DNA of 64,000 bases, from assembly GCF_001458595.1 (NCBI RefSeq), contig NZ_LN890328.1, positions 1 through 64,000 on the forward strand, in the 5' to 3' direction. Within the stretch, counting starts at the first letter, position 1, and every line of letters starts with the position of its first letter. Below are positions 1 through 8,027 of the stretch, in pieces. The notes under the pieces were generated by a model. The model did not search any database and was not told the origin of the DNA. It saw nothing but the letters and a program-made list of their open reading frames with translations. Position numbers and translations under genes: made by a program. The stretch comes from Clostridium neonatale (GTDB taxonomy: Bacteria > Bacillota > Clostridia > Clostridiales > Clostridiaceae).

Positions 1-106
1 GCATAAGCTAGTAAGACCCCTTGAAGACTACAAGGTTGATAGGTCAGAGGTGTAAGTGCGGTAACGTATTTAGCTGACTGATACTAATAGGTCGAGGGCT
101 TGACCA
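1..106 (+). rRNA. 23S rRNA, 3' end (partial)
   Basis: This is the last part of a large-subunit rRNA gene. It carries the conserved 23S 3' block (GATACTAATAGGTCGAGGGC) and ends near the TTGACC at 100-105. The 5' part lies outside the window. The 3' end is placed by eye and may be off by a few bases. A 5S gene follows about 240 bases downstream, so this is the tail of a 16S-23S-5S operon. Confidence 0.95.
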
Positions 107-214
107 ATAATTAAGTTGTAATACATTAGGAACTATGTGCAATTTTGAAAGAACATTAAGTTCTTTTATAGGAATTTGTTAAATCAAGATTTTAAGCAGA
201 TTAGATTTTCAAAA

Positions 215-337
215 GGAAACTCGACTCGCGTTCGCTCGCTGAGTGCTAATTTGCAACAAAATCGAGATTTTGGGATTAAGGAAACTCAATCAGGCAAGCT
301 GATGAGTACTAAATTTCAACGAAATCATAGATTTCGG
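215..337 (+). repeat. Tandem covarying hairpin repeat in 23S-5S spacer
   Basis: Two adjacent units (215-279 and 280-337) each begin GGAAACTC and each contain two hairpins. The first hairpin is ACTCgaCtCGCG/CGCtcGctGAGT in unit 1 and ACTCaaTCAG/CTGAtGAGT in unit 2. The second is CAAAATC/GATTTTG in unit 1 and CGAAATC/GATTTCG in unit 2. Sequences differ but pairing is kept, so they look like RNA structures of the pre-rRNA spacer, possibly processing sites. A weaker related piece (GAGTCGCGTTTACTAGCTAGG) lies near 620, beyond the operon terminator. Confidence 0.7.
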
Positions 338-348
338 AAATTTATGTA

Positions 349-465
349 TCTAGTGATGATGGCATAGAGGTAACACTCCTTCCCATTCCGAACAGGAAAG
401 TTAAGGTCTATAGCGCCGATGGTACTGCATGGGAGACTGTGTGGGAGAGTAGGACGTTGCTAGGT
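349..465 (+). rRNA. 5S rRNA
   Basis: This is a complete 5S gene of about 117 bases. It shows the clostridial pattern TCTAGTGATGATGGCATAGAG at the 5' end, the conserved CCATTCCGAACAGGAAAGTTAAG loop region (split here into CCATTCCGAAC and GGAAAGTTAAG), and GGGAGAGTAGGACGTTGCTAGG at the 3' end (GGGAGAGTAGG, ACGTTGCTAGG). Ends are placed by pairing of the terminal helix and may shift by one or two bases. Confidence 0.95.
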
Positions 466-471
466 AAGTTT

Positions 472-502
472 AAGAGATAGTTAGAAATAACTATCTCTTT
501 TT
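472..502 (+). terminator. rRNA operon terminator
   Basis: A perfect 12-bp stem (AAGAGATAGTTA/TAACTATCTCTT) with a GAAA loop is followed by a T run directly after 5S, a canonical intrinsic terminator for the rRNA operon. Confidence 0.9.
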
Positions 503-689
503 AGATTGCAAATAATTTTTATTTATTATTCTTTAGGTATGTTATATATAATATATAACTATACTTATCTAAACACTATCTATGTATTATCTACAAATAT
601 AATTTCATAAGCAAAATTGAGTCGCGTTTACTAGCTAGGTGCTAATTATGGGAAATTATGAATAAAGAATAAATTTATGCATAAAGAAT

Positions 690-730
690 AAAAAAGTTAT
701 CTTATGATATTAACATAAGATAACTTTTTT
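690..730 (-). terminator. Terminator of bcp
   Basis: A long stem (AAAGTTATCTTATG / CATAAGATAACTTT) ends in T runs on both strands, just past the bcp stop codon. It could also stop any readthrough from the rRNA side. Confidence 0.85.
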
Positions 731-731
731 A

Positions 732-1196
732 TTATAGTGAACATACAAGACCTTCAACATGTCCAGCAACTTTTACTTTTCTATATATTTTTTCAATAGT
801 CATATCTTTTCCGATTACAAAAGTACTTCTTTCTATGCCGAAACATTTTTTACCAAACATGGTTTTTTCTTTTAATACTCCATATAGATTACAAACAACT
901 TCTTCAGTATCAGAAAGTAATAAGAAAGGTAAATCATATTTTTCTATAAATTTATCATGAGATTTTAATGTGTCTCTACTTATACCTATTACTACAGCAT
1001 CTTTTTCATTAATTTCATCTATATGAGCTTTGAAGTTTTGTGCTTCAAGTGAACATCCAGGAGTATTGTCTTTTGGATAGAAATATAATATAACTTTTTT
1101 GCCTGTATAATCACTTAACTTATGTTCCTTTTTATCAGATCCCATTAAAGTAAAATCAGGAGCCTTCATTCCTTCTTCTAAAATTATATTTTCCAT
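732..1196 (-). CDS. bcp: Peroxiredoxin, Bcp/PrxQ type
   Basis: This is a thiol peroxidase that reduces hydrogen peroxide and organic hydroperoxides in the cytoplasm. The 154-residue length is normal for Bcp. The AhpC/TSA fold has the peroxidatic motif DNTPGCS with Cys48. The usual second Cys five residues later is Gln53, so it is not the common CxxxxC form. Cys residues further on could resolve the disulfide or an external thiol may be used. The start is the ATG at 1196 because GGAGGT stands seven bases upstream; an ATG 13 codons earlier has no such site. The gene is monocistronic. Confidence 0.93.
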   Translation of the reverse strand: MENIILEEGMKAPDFTLMGSDKKEHKLSDYTGKKVILYFYPKDNTPGCSLEAQNFKAHIDEINEKDAVVIGISRDTLKSHDKFIEKYDLPFLLLSDTEEVVCNLYGVLKEKTMFGKKCFGIERSTFVIGKDMTIEKIYRKVKVAGHVEGLVCSL

Positions 1197-1496
1197 AAAT
1201 ATTACCTCCATTCGTATACAATTATTATCTAACAATAATTTATATTTGTAAAGAGCTTTGCAAATTTAATGTTAAATAATGATGTTATGTGGAAATTCTA
1301 TAGAATAGTTAATTTTCTGATTTTTATGATGTAAAGTAAGAAATTTAGATTAGTTTGTATAAATATAAATTATATAGAAGAAAAAGATTTATTTAATAGA
1401 AAAAATAAAGTATAATAAAATAGACACGAACACATGTTTTCATAAATATTACTAAACTTCTATTTAAAGTATATATTTGTGAGTAAGGGGGACTAG

Positions 1497-2432
1497 ATGA
1501 GTAAAAATAACAAAAACTTAGAGAACGCTTTTAAGAAGACAATGAAAAAGCATAAAGGAAATAGAAAAGCACAAGTTATAACAATAATAGTGTTTGGCTT
1601 AATTGCTTTAGGAAGCTATTTATTTGGAAATGATTTTATAAGTAACAAAGAAATAGGACCAGTTACAGGACAGCTAGAGGTATCATATTTAGATGTTGGT
1701 CAAGGTGATGCAATTTATGTTAAAGTAAATGATTATGATATTTTAATAGATGCTGGTCCAAGAAGTGATGTAGAAAAGTTAATGTCACAACTTGAAGAAA
1801 AGAATATTGATGATTTTGAAATTGTAATAGCAACTCATCCACATGAAGATCATATAGGTGGAATGACGGATGTATTAAAGAAATATAATGTGGAAAACTT
1901 TTATATGCCTAAAGTAAGTAATACAACTAAGACATTCGAATATATGATAAATGCAATTTCTAATCAAGGGCTAAAAATAAAAACTATAAAAGATGGAACT
2001 AGCATTGATTTAGGAAGTGGGGCGCGAATAGATGTGTATTCGCCAATAGATGATGCTTATGATGATTTTAATGATTATTCTCCTATTATGAAATTGACTT
2101 ATGGAGAAACAAAATTAATGTTCACAGGTGATGCGGAAGAATTAGCTGAAAAACAAGTTCTAGAGAAATATACTTCTTCTGAATTGAAATCTGATGTATT
2201 AAAATTTGGCCATCATGGTTCAAGTACATCATCAAGTGAGGAGTTTCTAAATGCTGTATCTCCAACATATGGAGTCATAAGTTGTGGTTTAGATAATAAA
2301 TATGGACATCCACATAAAGAAACTTTAGAAAAAATAAAAAACCATAATATAGAAACATATAGAACTGACACTCAAGGGCAAATACAATTAACATCAGATG
2401 GTAAAAATATAGTTTTCAAGACTAAAAAATAA
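1497..2432 (+). CDS. ComEC/Rec2-like metallo-beta-lactamase-fold protein, membrane-anchored
   Basis: This is a 311-residue protein with one N-terminal membrane segment (about residues 26-44) and an extracytoplasmic metallo-beta-lactamase domain. The metal motifs are THPHEDHIGG (HxHxDH), FTGDAEE and KFGHHGSS, with the family hallmark LDVGQGDA near the start of the domain. It matches the C-terminal hydrolase domain of the DNA-uptake channel ComEC but lacks the channel and OB parts. Such stand-alone proteins probably act on nucleic acid or phosphodiester substrates outside the membrane; the substrate is unknown. AAGGGGG lies just upstream of the ATG. Confidence 0.88.
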   Translation: MSKNNKNLENAFKKTMKKHKGNRKAQVITIIVFGLIALGSYLFGNDFISNKEIGPVTGQLEVSYLDVGQGDAIYVKVNDYDILIDAGPRSDVEKLMSQLEEKNIDDFEIVIATHPHEDHIGGMTDVLKKYNVENFYMPKVSNTTKTFEYMINAISNQGLKIKTIKDGTSIDLGSGARIDVYSPIDDAYDDFNDYSPIMKLTYGETKLMFTGDAEELAEKQVLEKYTSSELKSDVLKFGHHGSSTSSSEEFLNAVSPTYGVISCGLDNKYGHPHKETLEKIKNHNIETYRTDTQGQIQLTSDGKNIVFKTKK

Positions 2433-2473
2433 TTTTTATTTATTGCTGTATAATAGAAAAATAATATTTTTTT

Positions 2474-2511
2474 GACCTCGTATATTAATAAATTTAACAA
2501 TATACGAGGTC
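2474..2511 (+). terminator. Hairpin after the ComEC-like gene
   Basis: A perfect 13-bp stem (GACCTCGTATATT/AATATACGAGGTC) lies 40 bases past the stop codon. No good T run follows on the plus strand, so it may be a weak terminator or a 3' stabiliser. The rest of 2512-2731 holds only a loose dyad (AAGATAATT, 2600 and 2646) and no feature I can name. Confidence 0.5.
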
Positions 2512-2731
2512 ATTTACGTACAAAGTAATTGAATCACATAGTTGCATTTCGTTGCTAGAGTACTATAATAATAATGACTATAAAAATTGTTAATTAATAA
2601 AGATAATTGCATAATATAAATGAATTGCTAGTTAAACTATTAGTTAATTATCTTGTTAGATTAAATGGCTTTAATATTATTTTAAATAAATTGAAAAGAA
2701 TATATTTAAGTAGTAAAGAAAGGAGGACTAT

Positions 2732-3997
2732 ATGGAGAAGAATATGAAGAATATAGAAAAAAAAATTTTTAATAAGAATGCTTCAAAATTTAATGGAAAG
2801 GAATTTTTAAAATATGTAGGACCAGGAATTTTGGTTACAGTTGGATTTATAGATCCAGGAAATTGGGCATCTAATATTGCAGCTGGATCTGATTACGGAT
2901 ATAAACTATTATGGATGATAACACTATCAACTATAATGTTAATAGTATTGCAACATAATGCTGCACATTTGGGAATAGTTACAGGCTTATGTATTTCAGA
3001 AGCAATAAGTGAGTATATAAGACCTACCATAGGTAAAATAATAACATCAACAGCAATACTAGCTGCAATTGGGACTGCAATGGCAGAAATTTTAGGGGTT
3101 GCTATAGCTTTAAAAATGCTTTTTAGTATTCCTATAAAATTTGGAGCTTTAATAGCAACAATTTTAATAATATATATGCTATTTTCAAATTCATATAGAA
3201 AAATAGAAAAAGTAATAATTGGTTTTGTATCAATAGTTGGAATTGCCTTTATATTTGAGGTGGCTTTAGTTAATGTTGATTGGGGAGAAGCTGCTAGAGG
3301 CTGGATAATTCCATCTATACCAAGTGGATCTATACCAGTAATAATGAGTGTGTTAGGTGCAGTGGTTATGCCACATAACTTGTTTTTACATTCAGAAGTA
3401 ATTCAAAGTAGAAAATGGAATCTTCAAGATAAATCCATAATGGAGAGACAATTAAAATATGAATTTATGGATACATTGTTATCTATGATAATAGGATTTA
3501 TTATAAATAGTGCAATGGTACTTTTATCAATAACATTTTTCAAAAATAATATTTCAGTAACAGAACTTGAACAAGCACAAGAATTATTGAAACCGCTACT
3601 AGGAAATTCTGCGGCAATAATATTTGCGATAGCATTACTTTTTTCAGGAATAGCATCAACTGTTACAGCTGGAATGGCAGGAGGATCAATATTTGCTGGA
3701 ATGTTCAAAAAATCTTATGATATAGATGATAGAAATACAAAAATGGGTGTATTGATTACAGTTATTTCAGCTTTAATAATAATATTTTTTGTTAACAATC
3801 CATTTAATGGTTTATTATATTCACAAATGTTATTAAGCGTACAATTACCAATAACTATTTTTACACAAATTTATTTAACCTCATCTAAAAAAGTTATGGG
3901 AGAATATAAAAATACTTTAATTGAAAATATTATTTTATGGACTATTGGTTTGATAGTTACATTTTTAAATATTATGCTAATATTCAGTTATTTATAG
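2732..3997 (+). CDS. Nramp-family divalent metal transporter
   Basis: This is a proton-coupled importer of Mn2+/Fe2+-type metals in the cytoplasmic membrane. The 421 residues form about 11 hydrophobic segments. The metal-site motifs are visible: DPGNW at 41-45 in TM1 and VMPHN with Met213 in TM6, the Met that favours transition metals over Mg2+. Two spots are atypical. DPGN is followed by W rather than F, and the TM3 motif reads AHLG where many relatives have ARLG. It is therefore a divergent MntH-like protein. AAGGAGG precedes the ATG. No metal riboswitch is apparent upstream. The gene stands alone. Confidence 0.9.
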   Translation: MEKNMKNIEKKIFNKNASKFNGKEFLKYVGPGILVTVGFIDPGNWASNIAAGSDYGYKLLWMITLSTIMLIVLQHNAAHLGIVTGLCISEAISEYIRPTIGKIITSTAILAAIGTAMAEILGVAIALKMLFSIPIKFGALIATILIIYMLFSNSYRKIEKVIIGFVSIVGIAFIFEVALVNVDWGEAARGWIIPSIPSGSIPVIMSVLGAVVMPHNLFLHSEVIQSRKWNLQDKSIMERQLKYEFMDTLLSMIIGFIINSAMVLLSITFFKNNISVTELEQAQELLKPLLGNSAAIIFAIALLFSGIASTVTAGMAGGSIFAGMFKKSYDIDDRNTKMGVLITVISALIIIFFVNNPFNGLLYSQMLLSVQLPITIFTQIYLTSSKKVMGEYKNTLIENIILWTIGLIVTFLNIMLIFSYL

Positions 3998-4024
3998 AAT
4001 ATATATAACTGAATATTAGCATAA
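3972..4024 (+). terminator. 20-bp perfect inverted repeat at the 3' end of the Nramp gene
   Basis: The arms at 3972-3991 and 4005-4024 are exact reverse complements. The left arm lies inside the last codons and the right arm follows the stop codon. There is no T run, so it could act as an mRNA 3' stabiliser rather than a terminator. Confidence 0.6.
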
Positions 4025-4095
4025 TAGTGATATTTTAAGAATTATTATTATAAAAATAGATGAATATAGAAATTAGATTCATATGCAAATAAAAT

Positions 4096-4144
4096 AATAA
4101 ATGACTGATATTGGTTATACATCAATCAGTCATTTATTTTTTTA
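4096..4144 (+). terminator. Bidirectional terminator
   Basis: The stem AATAAATGACTGAT/ATCAGTCATTTATT is followed by seven T on the plus strand and by a T-rich stretch on the minus strand. It serves the Nramp gene and probably once served the oxidase gene whose remnant follows. Confidence 0.85.
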
Positions 4145-4155
4145 AATTTATAGTT

Positions 4156-4245
4156 TTATTCTACTGGAACAGAATTCTCGATAACTTTAAATGGTCTCAT
4201 CATATCATTATCTTCATGCTCAAGTATATGACAATGATAAACTTT
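4156..4245 (-). pseudogene. Multicopper oxidase, C-terminal remnant
   Basis: Read on the minus strand, about 30 codons encode VYHCHILEHEDNDMMRP and then FKVIENSVPVE before a TAA. HCHILEHE is the C-terminal copper motif of laccase/CotA-like multicopper oxidases (type 1 and type 3 ligands). Upstream of this block the frame loses similarity and runs into AT-rich DNA, and no other part of the roughly 500-residue enzyme is present. A terminator still stands directly after the stop codon. It is a decayed gene end, not a functional CDS. Confidence 0.8.
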
Positions 4246-4332
4246 TAATATATTATATGTAGTAACATATAATATTGTGTTTTTGTAAAAAACATATAAT
4301 GAGTAAAAAAATGAATAATATAGAAAAAAGTA

Positions 4333-4361
4333 TTGACATATATGAATAAAGAATATATACT
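4333..4361 (+). promoter_or_regulatory. Sigma-A promoter of the metY leader
   Basis: TTGACA at 4333-4338, a 17-base spacer and TATACT at 4356-4361 lie about 50 bases before the S-box. Confidence 0.8.
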
Positions 4362-4410
4362 CATGTCATAGTAATTCAATAAGAATACTTTAATCGAATA
4401 TTTAATTATT

Positions 4411-4575
4411 TTATCAAGAAAGACTGAGGGACTGGCCCTATGAAGTCTGGCAACCTGAATTATATATCATTAGTATAGTTTAAGGTGCTAAATCCTGCAG
4501 ATATTTTTATCTGAGAGATAAGATTGTATAATAATAGAATTTATGCTACTTTCTTATCTTTGAAAGTAGCTTTTT
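4411..4575 (+). promoter_or_regulatory. SAM-I (S-box) riboswitch with terminator
   Basis: The aptamer shows the S-box signature in order: TTATCAAGAAAGACTGAGGG, ACTGGCCCTATGAAGTCTGG, CAACCT, AAGGTGCTAAATCCTGCAGA, then CTGAGAGATAAGA. The expression platform is the terminator GCTACTTTC/GAAAGTAGC plus T5 at 4545-4575. AGATAAGA of the aptamer can pair with TCTTATCT of the terminator loop region, which allows the usual switch. SAM binding should stop transcription before metY. Confidence 0.95.
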
Positions 4576-4746
4576 ATTATGCGATAAAGATCAGCTTAGT
4601 TTTACAAAAGACCATTGAAGATGAAGTTTCTGATTCGATAAAATTTAAATATAGTAGATATTAATTAACTTTTAAATGGATATCTTTATTGTAATAAATC
4701 ATATTTATGTGGTTTAAAATATATTATTAAAACGGGGGTTATATCA

Positions 4747-6045
4747 ATGAGTAGAGAAGAAAGAAAATTAAAATTTGAAACATTACAACTTCATGTAGGA
4801 CAGGAAAATCCAGATCCAGCAACAGATTCAAGAGCAGTACCAATATATCAAACAACATCATATGTATTTAAAAATAGTGCACATGCAGCAGCAAGATTTG
4901 GACTAGCTGATGCTGGAAATATATATGGAAGATTAACTAATTCAACACAAGATGTATTTGAAAGCAGAGTAGCAGCACTTGAAGGAGGAATTGCAGGACT
5001 TGCAGTGGCATCAGGGGCAGCCGCAATAACTTATTCAATTCAAAATATAACAAAGGCAGGGGATCATGTAGTTGCAGCTAAAACTATATATGGAGGATCT
5101 TATAATTTACTAGCACATACACTTCCAGACTATGGAGTAACAACAACTTTTGTAGATGCAGATGAAGTAGAAAACTTTGAAAAAGCTATACAAGATAATA
5201 CAAAAGCAATATTCATAGAAACACTAGGAAATCCAAATTCAAGTCTTATAGATGTGGATGCAGTAGCAGAAATTGCACATAAACATAAAATACCATTAAT
5301 TGTTGATAATACATTTGCAACACCATATCTTTTCAGACCAATAGAACACGGTGCAGATATTGTTGTTCATTCAGCAACTAAATTTATTGGTGGACATGGA
5401 ACATCATTAGGTGGAGTAATTGTAGATTCAGGAAAGTTTGACTGGATTGGATCAGGAAAATTCCCACAATTAACAGAAGCAGATCCAAGCTATCATGGAA
5501 TAAAATTTGCAGAAGCTGTAGGTGCAGCAGCATATGTAACTAGAATAAGAGCAATTATATTAAGAGATACAGGTGCATGCATAAGCCCATTTAATGCATT
5601 CTTATTATTACAGGGGTTAGAAACACTATCGTTAAGAGTTGAAAGGCATGTTGAAAATACATTAAAAGTTGTAGAATTCTTAAAAGATCATCCACAAGTT
5701 GAAAGTGTTAATCATCCAGCATTAGAAGATAGTAAATATAATAAATTATATAAAGAATATTTCCCAAATGGAGCAGGTTCAATCTTCACTTTTGAAATTA
5801 AAGGTGGTGTAAAAGAAGCTCAAGAATTTATTGATAAATTGGAGATCTTCTCATTACTTGCTAATGTTGCAGATGTTAAATCTCTTGTAATTCATCCAGC
5901 AAGTACTACACATTCACAAATGAACGAAGAAGAATTAAGAGAAAGTGGAATTAAACCAAACACAATAAGATTATCAATTGGAACAGAACATATTGATGAT
6001 ATAATTTATGATTTAGAACAAGCGTTTAATAAAGATATTGTGTAG
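4747..6045 (+). CDS. metY: O-acetylhomoserine sulfhydrylase (aminocarboxypropyltransferase)
   Basis: This is a PLP enzyme that makes homocysteine from O-acetylhomoserine and sulfide, or methionine with methanethiol. The 432 residues are normal for MetY, longer than MetB/MetC. The PLP lysine lies in [12 protein letters not shown], and the family motifs [14 protein letters not shown] and TLGNPNS are present. It is controlled by the SAM riboswitch upstream, consistent with methionine synthesis. Its final codons (Ile-Val-stop) lie inside the start of a palindromic repeat, so the extreme C-terminus may have been altered by that element. Confidence 0.96.
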   Translation: MSREERKLKFETLQLHVGQENPDPATDSRAVPIYQTTSYVFKNSAHAAARFGLADAGNIYGRLTNSTQDVFESRVAALEGGIAGLAVASGAAAITYSIQNITKAGDHVVAAKTIYGGSYNLLAHTLPDYGVTTTFVDADEVENFEKAIQDNTKAIFIETLGNPNSSLIDVDAVAEIAHKHKIPLIVDNTFATPYLFRPIEHGADIVVHSATKFIGGHGTSLGGVIVDSGKFDWIGSGKFPQLTEADPSYHGIKFAEAVGAAAYVTRIRAIILRDTGACISPFNAFLLLQGLETLSLRVERHVENTLKVVEFLKDHPQVESVNHPALEDSKYNKLYKEYFPNGAGSIFTFEIKGGVKEAQEFIDKLEIFSLLANVADVKSLVIHPASTTHSQMNEEELRESGIKPNTIRLSIGTEHIDDIIYDLEQAFNKDIV

Positions 6046-6295
6046 AATCAGAGTTTAGTGAGAAATAACCGAAATTCAATATATGATATGCTCGATTGTA
6101 GGGAAATTCCAGCTAAAAATTCTAATGGCAGAGGCTGCGCCCAAAAATGTTTGCTCCAAAAAGCAGGTTTTCGGACAAACAATTTTGGAACAGCCTCTGC
6201 CAAAGAATTTAAAAGCTGAAATTTCCAATACAATACTACGCATATTCATATATTGAATTTCTTTGTTTTCTCTAAAACCATAGATACCTAATTTA
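6035..6295. repeat. Long palindromic intergenic repeat, copy A
   Basis: This is an imperfect inverted repeat of about 260 bases. The outer arms are AATTCAATATATGATATGC and GCATATTCATATATTGAATT. The inner stem is GGCAGAGGCTG (6127) with CAGCCTCTGCC (6191), enclosing the conserved asymmetric core CCAAAAATGTTTGCTCC / GGACAAACAATTTTGG. Related copies lie at 6380, at 24133 (split by an insertion sequence) and at 26345. It codes for nothing convincing. The first bases overlap the metY stop codon. Confidence 0.85.
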
Positions 6296-6379
6296 TTTTT
6301 GTTATAATTTATGCTTGACTCAAAAAACAAATGTGTTTTTGACAGAATTAAGATGTTAATGTACGTTTATTACATTCTA

Positions 6380-6478
6380 AAAAAATTCTTGCTTCATTTT
6401 TTAAGCAAGCGAGCCCAATTTGAGAACTTTATTTCGGTTATTTCACTATAAACTTACTACATCCCTTATTTATGTTGT
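6380..6478. repeat. Palindromic repeat, partial copy B
   Basis: This piece matches the right part of copy D: a Cys-tRNA-unrelated hairpin GCTTCATTTTTTAAGC, CTTTATTTCGGTTATT and CTTATTTATGTTGTGC correspond to 26510-26595. The left arm is missing, so it is a truncated or decayed copy lying just downstream of copy A. Confidence 0.6.
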
Positions 6479-6603
6479 GCAATACATCTTTAAAGATTAT
6501 TGACAGAGATAAAATAAAAGAATATTATAAAAATAACAATTCGATAAGTATCAAACTGTTATGCAAAGATAGAATTATGATGTACAATTTTTATGGAGGA
6601 ACT

Positions 6604-6903
6604 ATGGATTCAAAGGAATTAGCAAAAATATTTAAAGCATTGTCTAATGAAAATAGATTAGAAATATATTTAGAAATTTTGAAATGTAATGAAAAATCTT
6701 TTGAAGATGATGAATGTTGTGGGTGTTTTATTACAGATATAATTAATAAATTTAATATTGGTGCACCTACTATTTCGCATCATTTAAAAGAGCTTACAAA
6801 TGCCGGACTTATTTTCACAGAAAAAAAAGGGAAATACCTTATTGCCAGGATAAATGAAGAGCTAGTAAATGAAGCTTGCAGTATGCTTAAAATAGACAAA
6901 TAA
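6604..6903 (+). CDS. ArsR/SmtB-family regulator
   Basis: This is a 99-residue winged-helix repressor. ALSNENRLEIYLEI begins the ArsR fold, and the recognition helix is APTISHHLKELTNAGLI, typical of metal- or redox-sensing ArsR proteins. The insert DDECCGCF between helices 2 and 3 is a possible thiol or metal sensor site. The start is the ATG at 6604, eight bases after ATGGAGGA; an open frame extends upstream but has no ribosome site. It probably controls the SDR and flavodoxin-ferredoxin genes that follow, with itself. Confidence 0.88.
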   Translation: MDSKELAKIFKALSNENRLEIYLEILKCNEKSFEDDECCGCFITDIINKFNIGAPTISHHLKELTNAGLIFTEKKGKYLIARINEELVNEACSMLKIDK

Positions 6904-6998
6904 GTAGGCCGAATTTTATTTAATATAAGGACAAATATAAATATATGATTCGATATATATAAAACTATAGAAATATATTCACAAGAGGTGAAAAGTAA

Positions 6999-7769
6999 AT
7001 GAAAGAATATGTTTTAATAACAGGAGCAACTAGTGGAATAGGTTATGAATTTGCTAAAATATTTGCTGAGAATAAGTATAATCTTATACTTTCAGGAAGA
7101 AATATCAAAGTACTGGAAAACATGAAAGAAGACATGGAAGAAAAATATAAAATTATGGTCTATATTTTTGAGAAAGATTTAAGTAAAAAAGGTACTGCTG
7201 AAGAATTATATCAAGAAATAAAGAATAATAATATTAACGTAGACATCCTAATTAATAATGCAGGGTTTGGATATGTAAATGAATTTATTAATGAAGAAAT
7301 AACAAAAGATTATGAGATGATGAATTTAAATATGAGTAGTTTAACCATATTAACTAAGCTTTGTGGAAGAGAAATGGCTAAAAGAAAACACGGGAAAATT
7401 TTAAATGTAGCATCAACAGGAGCTTATCATCCAGGACCATATACTGCTGTATATTATGCTAGCAAAGCATATGTACTATCATTAACTGAAGCGATTGCAC
7501 ACGAATTAAAGACATATAATGTTACTGTTACAGCACTTTGTCCAGGGGCTACTAAAACTAATTTTTGCAAACGTGAAGGTAAGGAGGATAATCCTAAAGC
7601 AAAAGATCCAGCCTTTGTTGCTAAAAAGGGATATGATGCTCTTATGAAAGGAAAAGGGAATGTAATACCTGGCATTGAAAATAAATTACTTGTTATGATT
7701 CCAAGAAAAATAGCTGCACCATTTATAGGTAAGTACCAAATGGGATTAAAAAAGAAAAGTAAGCAATAA
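6999..7769 (+). CDS. SDR-family short-chain dehydrogenase
   Basis: This is a 256-residue classical SDR with a Rossmann fold. TGATSGIG at residues 7-14 is the dinucleotide motif, NNAGFGY is present, a catalytic serine lies in NVASTGAYH, and YYASK carries the catalytic Tyr and Lys. The DltE/YqjQ-like end (RKIAAPFIGKYQ) is common in enzymes acting on acyl or keto substrates; the substrate is unknown. AGAGGTG precedes the ATG. It lies 95 bases after the ArsR gene, probably in the same operon. Confidence 0.9.
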   Translation: MKEYVLITGATSGIGYEFAKIFAENKYNLILSGRNIKVLENMKEDMEEKYKIMVYIFEKDLSKKGTAEELYQEIKNNNINVDILINNAGFGYVNEFINEEITKDYEMMNLNMSSLTILTKLCGREMAKRKHGKILNVASTGAYHPGPYTAVYYASKAYVLSLTEAIAHELKTYNVTVTALCPGATKTNFCKREGKEDNPKAKDPAFVAKKGYDALMKGKGNVIPGIENKLLVMIPRKIAAPFIGKYQMGLKKKSKQ

Positions 7770-7929
7770 ACATTTCAGAATATATTTTTGAAAGAAACAT
7801 ATATAGTAAATAAAAGAGTTAACTTTGAGAGCAAATAGTATATTAGAAGCTCCTAGATTTAATTCTTAAAAATACAATTCGATGATTATCAAAATATAAA
7901 ATTAAGTAGAGAAAGAAAATGAGTGAAAA

Positions 7930-8013
7930 GTACTGATTACAATTGCAACTAGTCGAATAGGAAATGAATATACAAAATTATTTTTAAATATAACAGAAAA
8001 TATGATGAGATAA
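7930..8013 (+). pseudogene. SDR gene start, degenerate duplicate
   Basis: Twenty-seven codons read VLITIATSRIGNEYTKLF and then LNITENMMR before a TAA. They mirror the start of the intact SDR just upstream (VLITGATSGIGYEFAKIF), with the glycine motif damaged. Only this N-terminal piece remains, just before the next gene. It looks like a remnant of a local duplication. Confidence 0.6.
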
Positions 8014-8027
8014 ATCAAGGAGGAATT

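Noticed and set aside
176-367. 63-codon open frame in the 23S-5S spacer
   Set aside because: It runs across structured spacer repeats into 5S rRNA and has no ribosome site.
2512-2731. Mn2+ riboswitch (yybP-ykoY) before the Nramp gene
   Set aside because: I find no conserved aptamer sequence, only AT-rich DNA with a loose dyad.
6048-6330. Small minus-strand open frames in palindromic repeat A, also at 25755-25961 and 26376-26618
   Set aside because: They follow the palindromes, have no ribosome sites, and are not kept in frame between copies.
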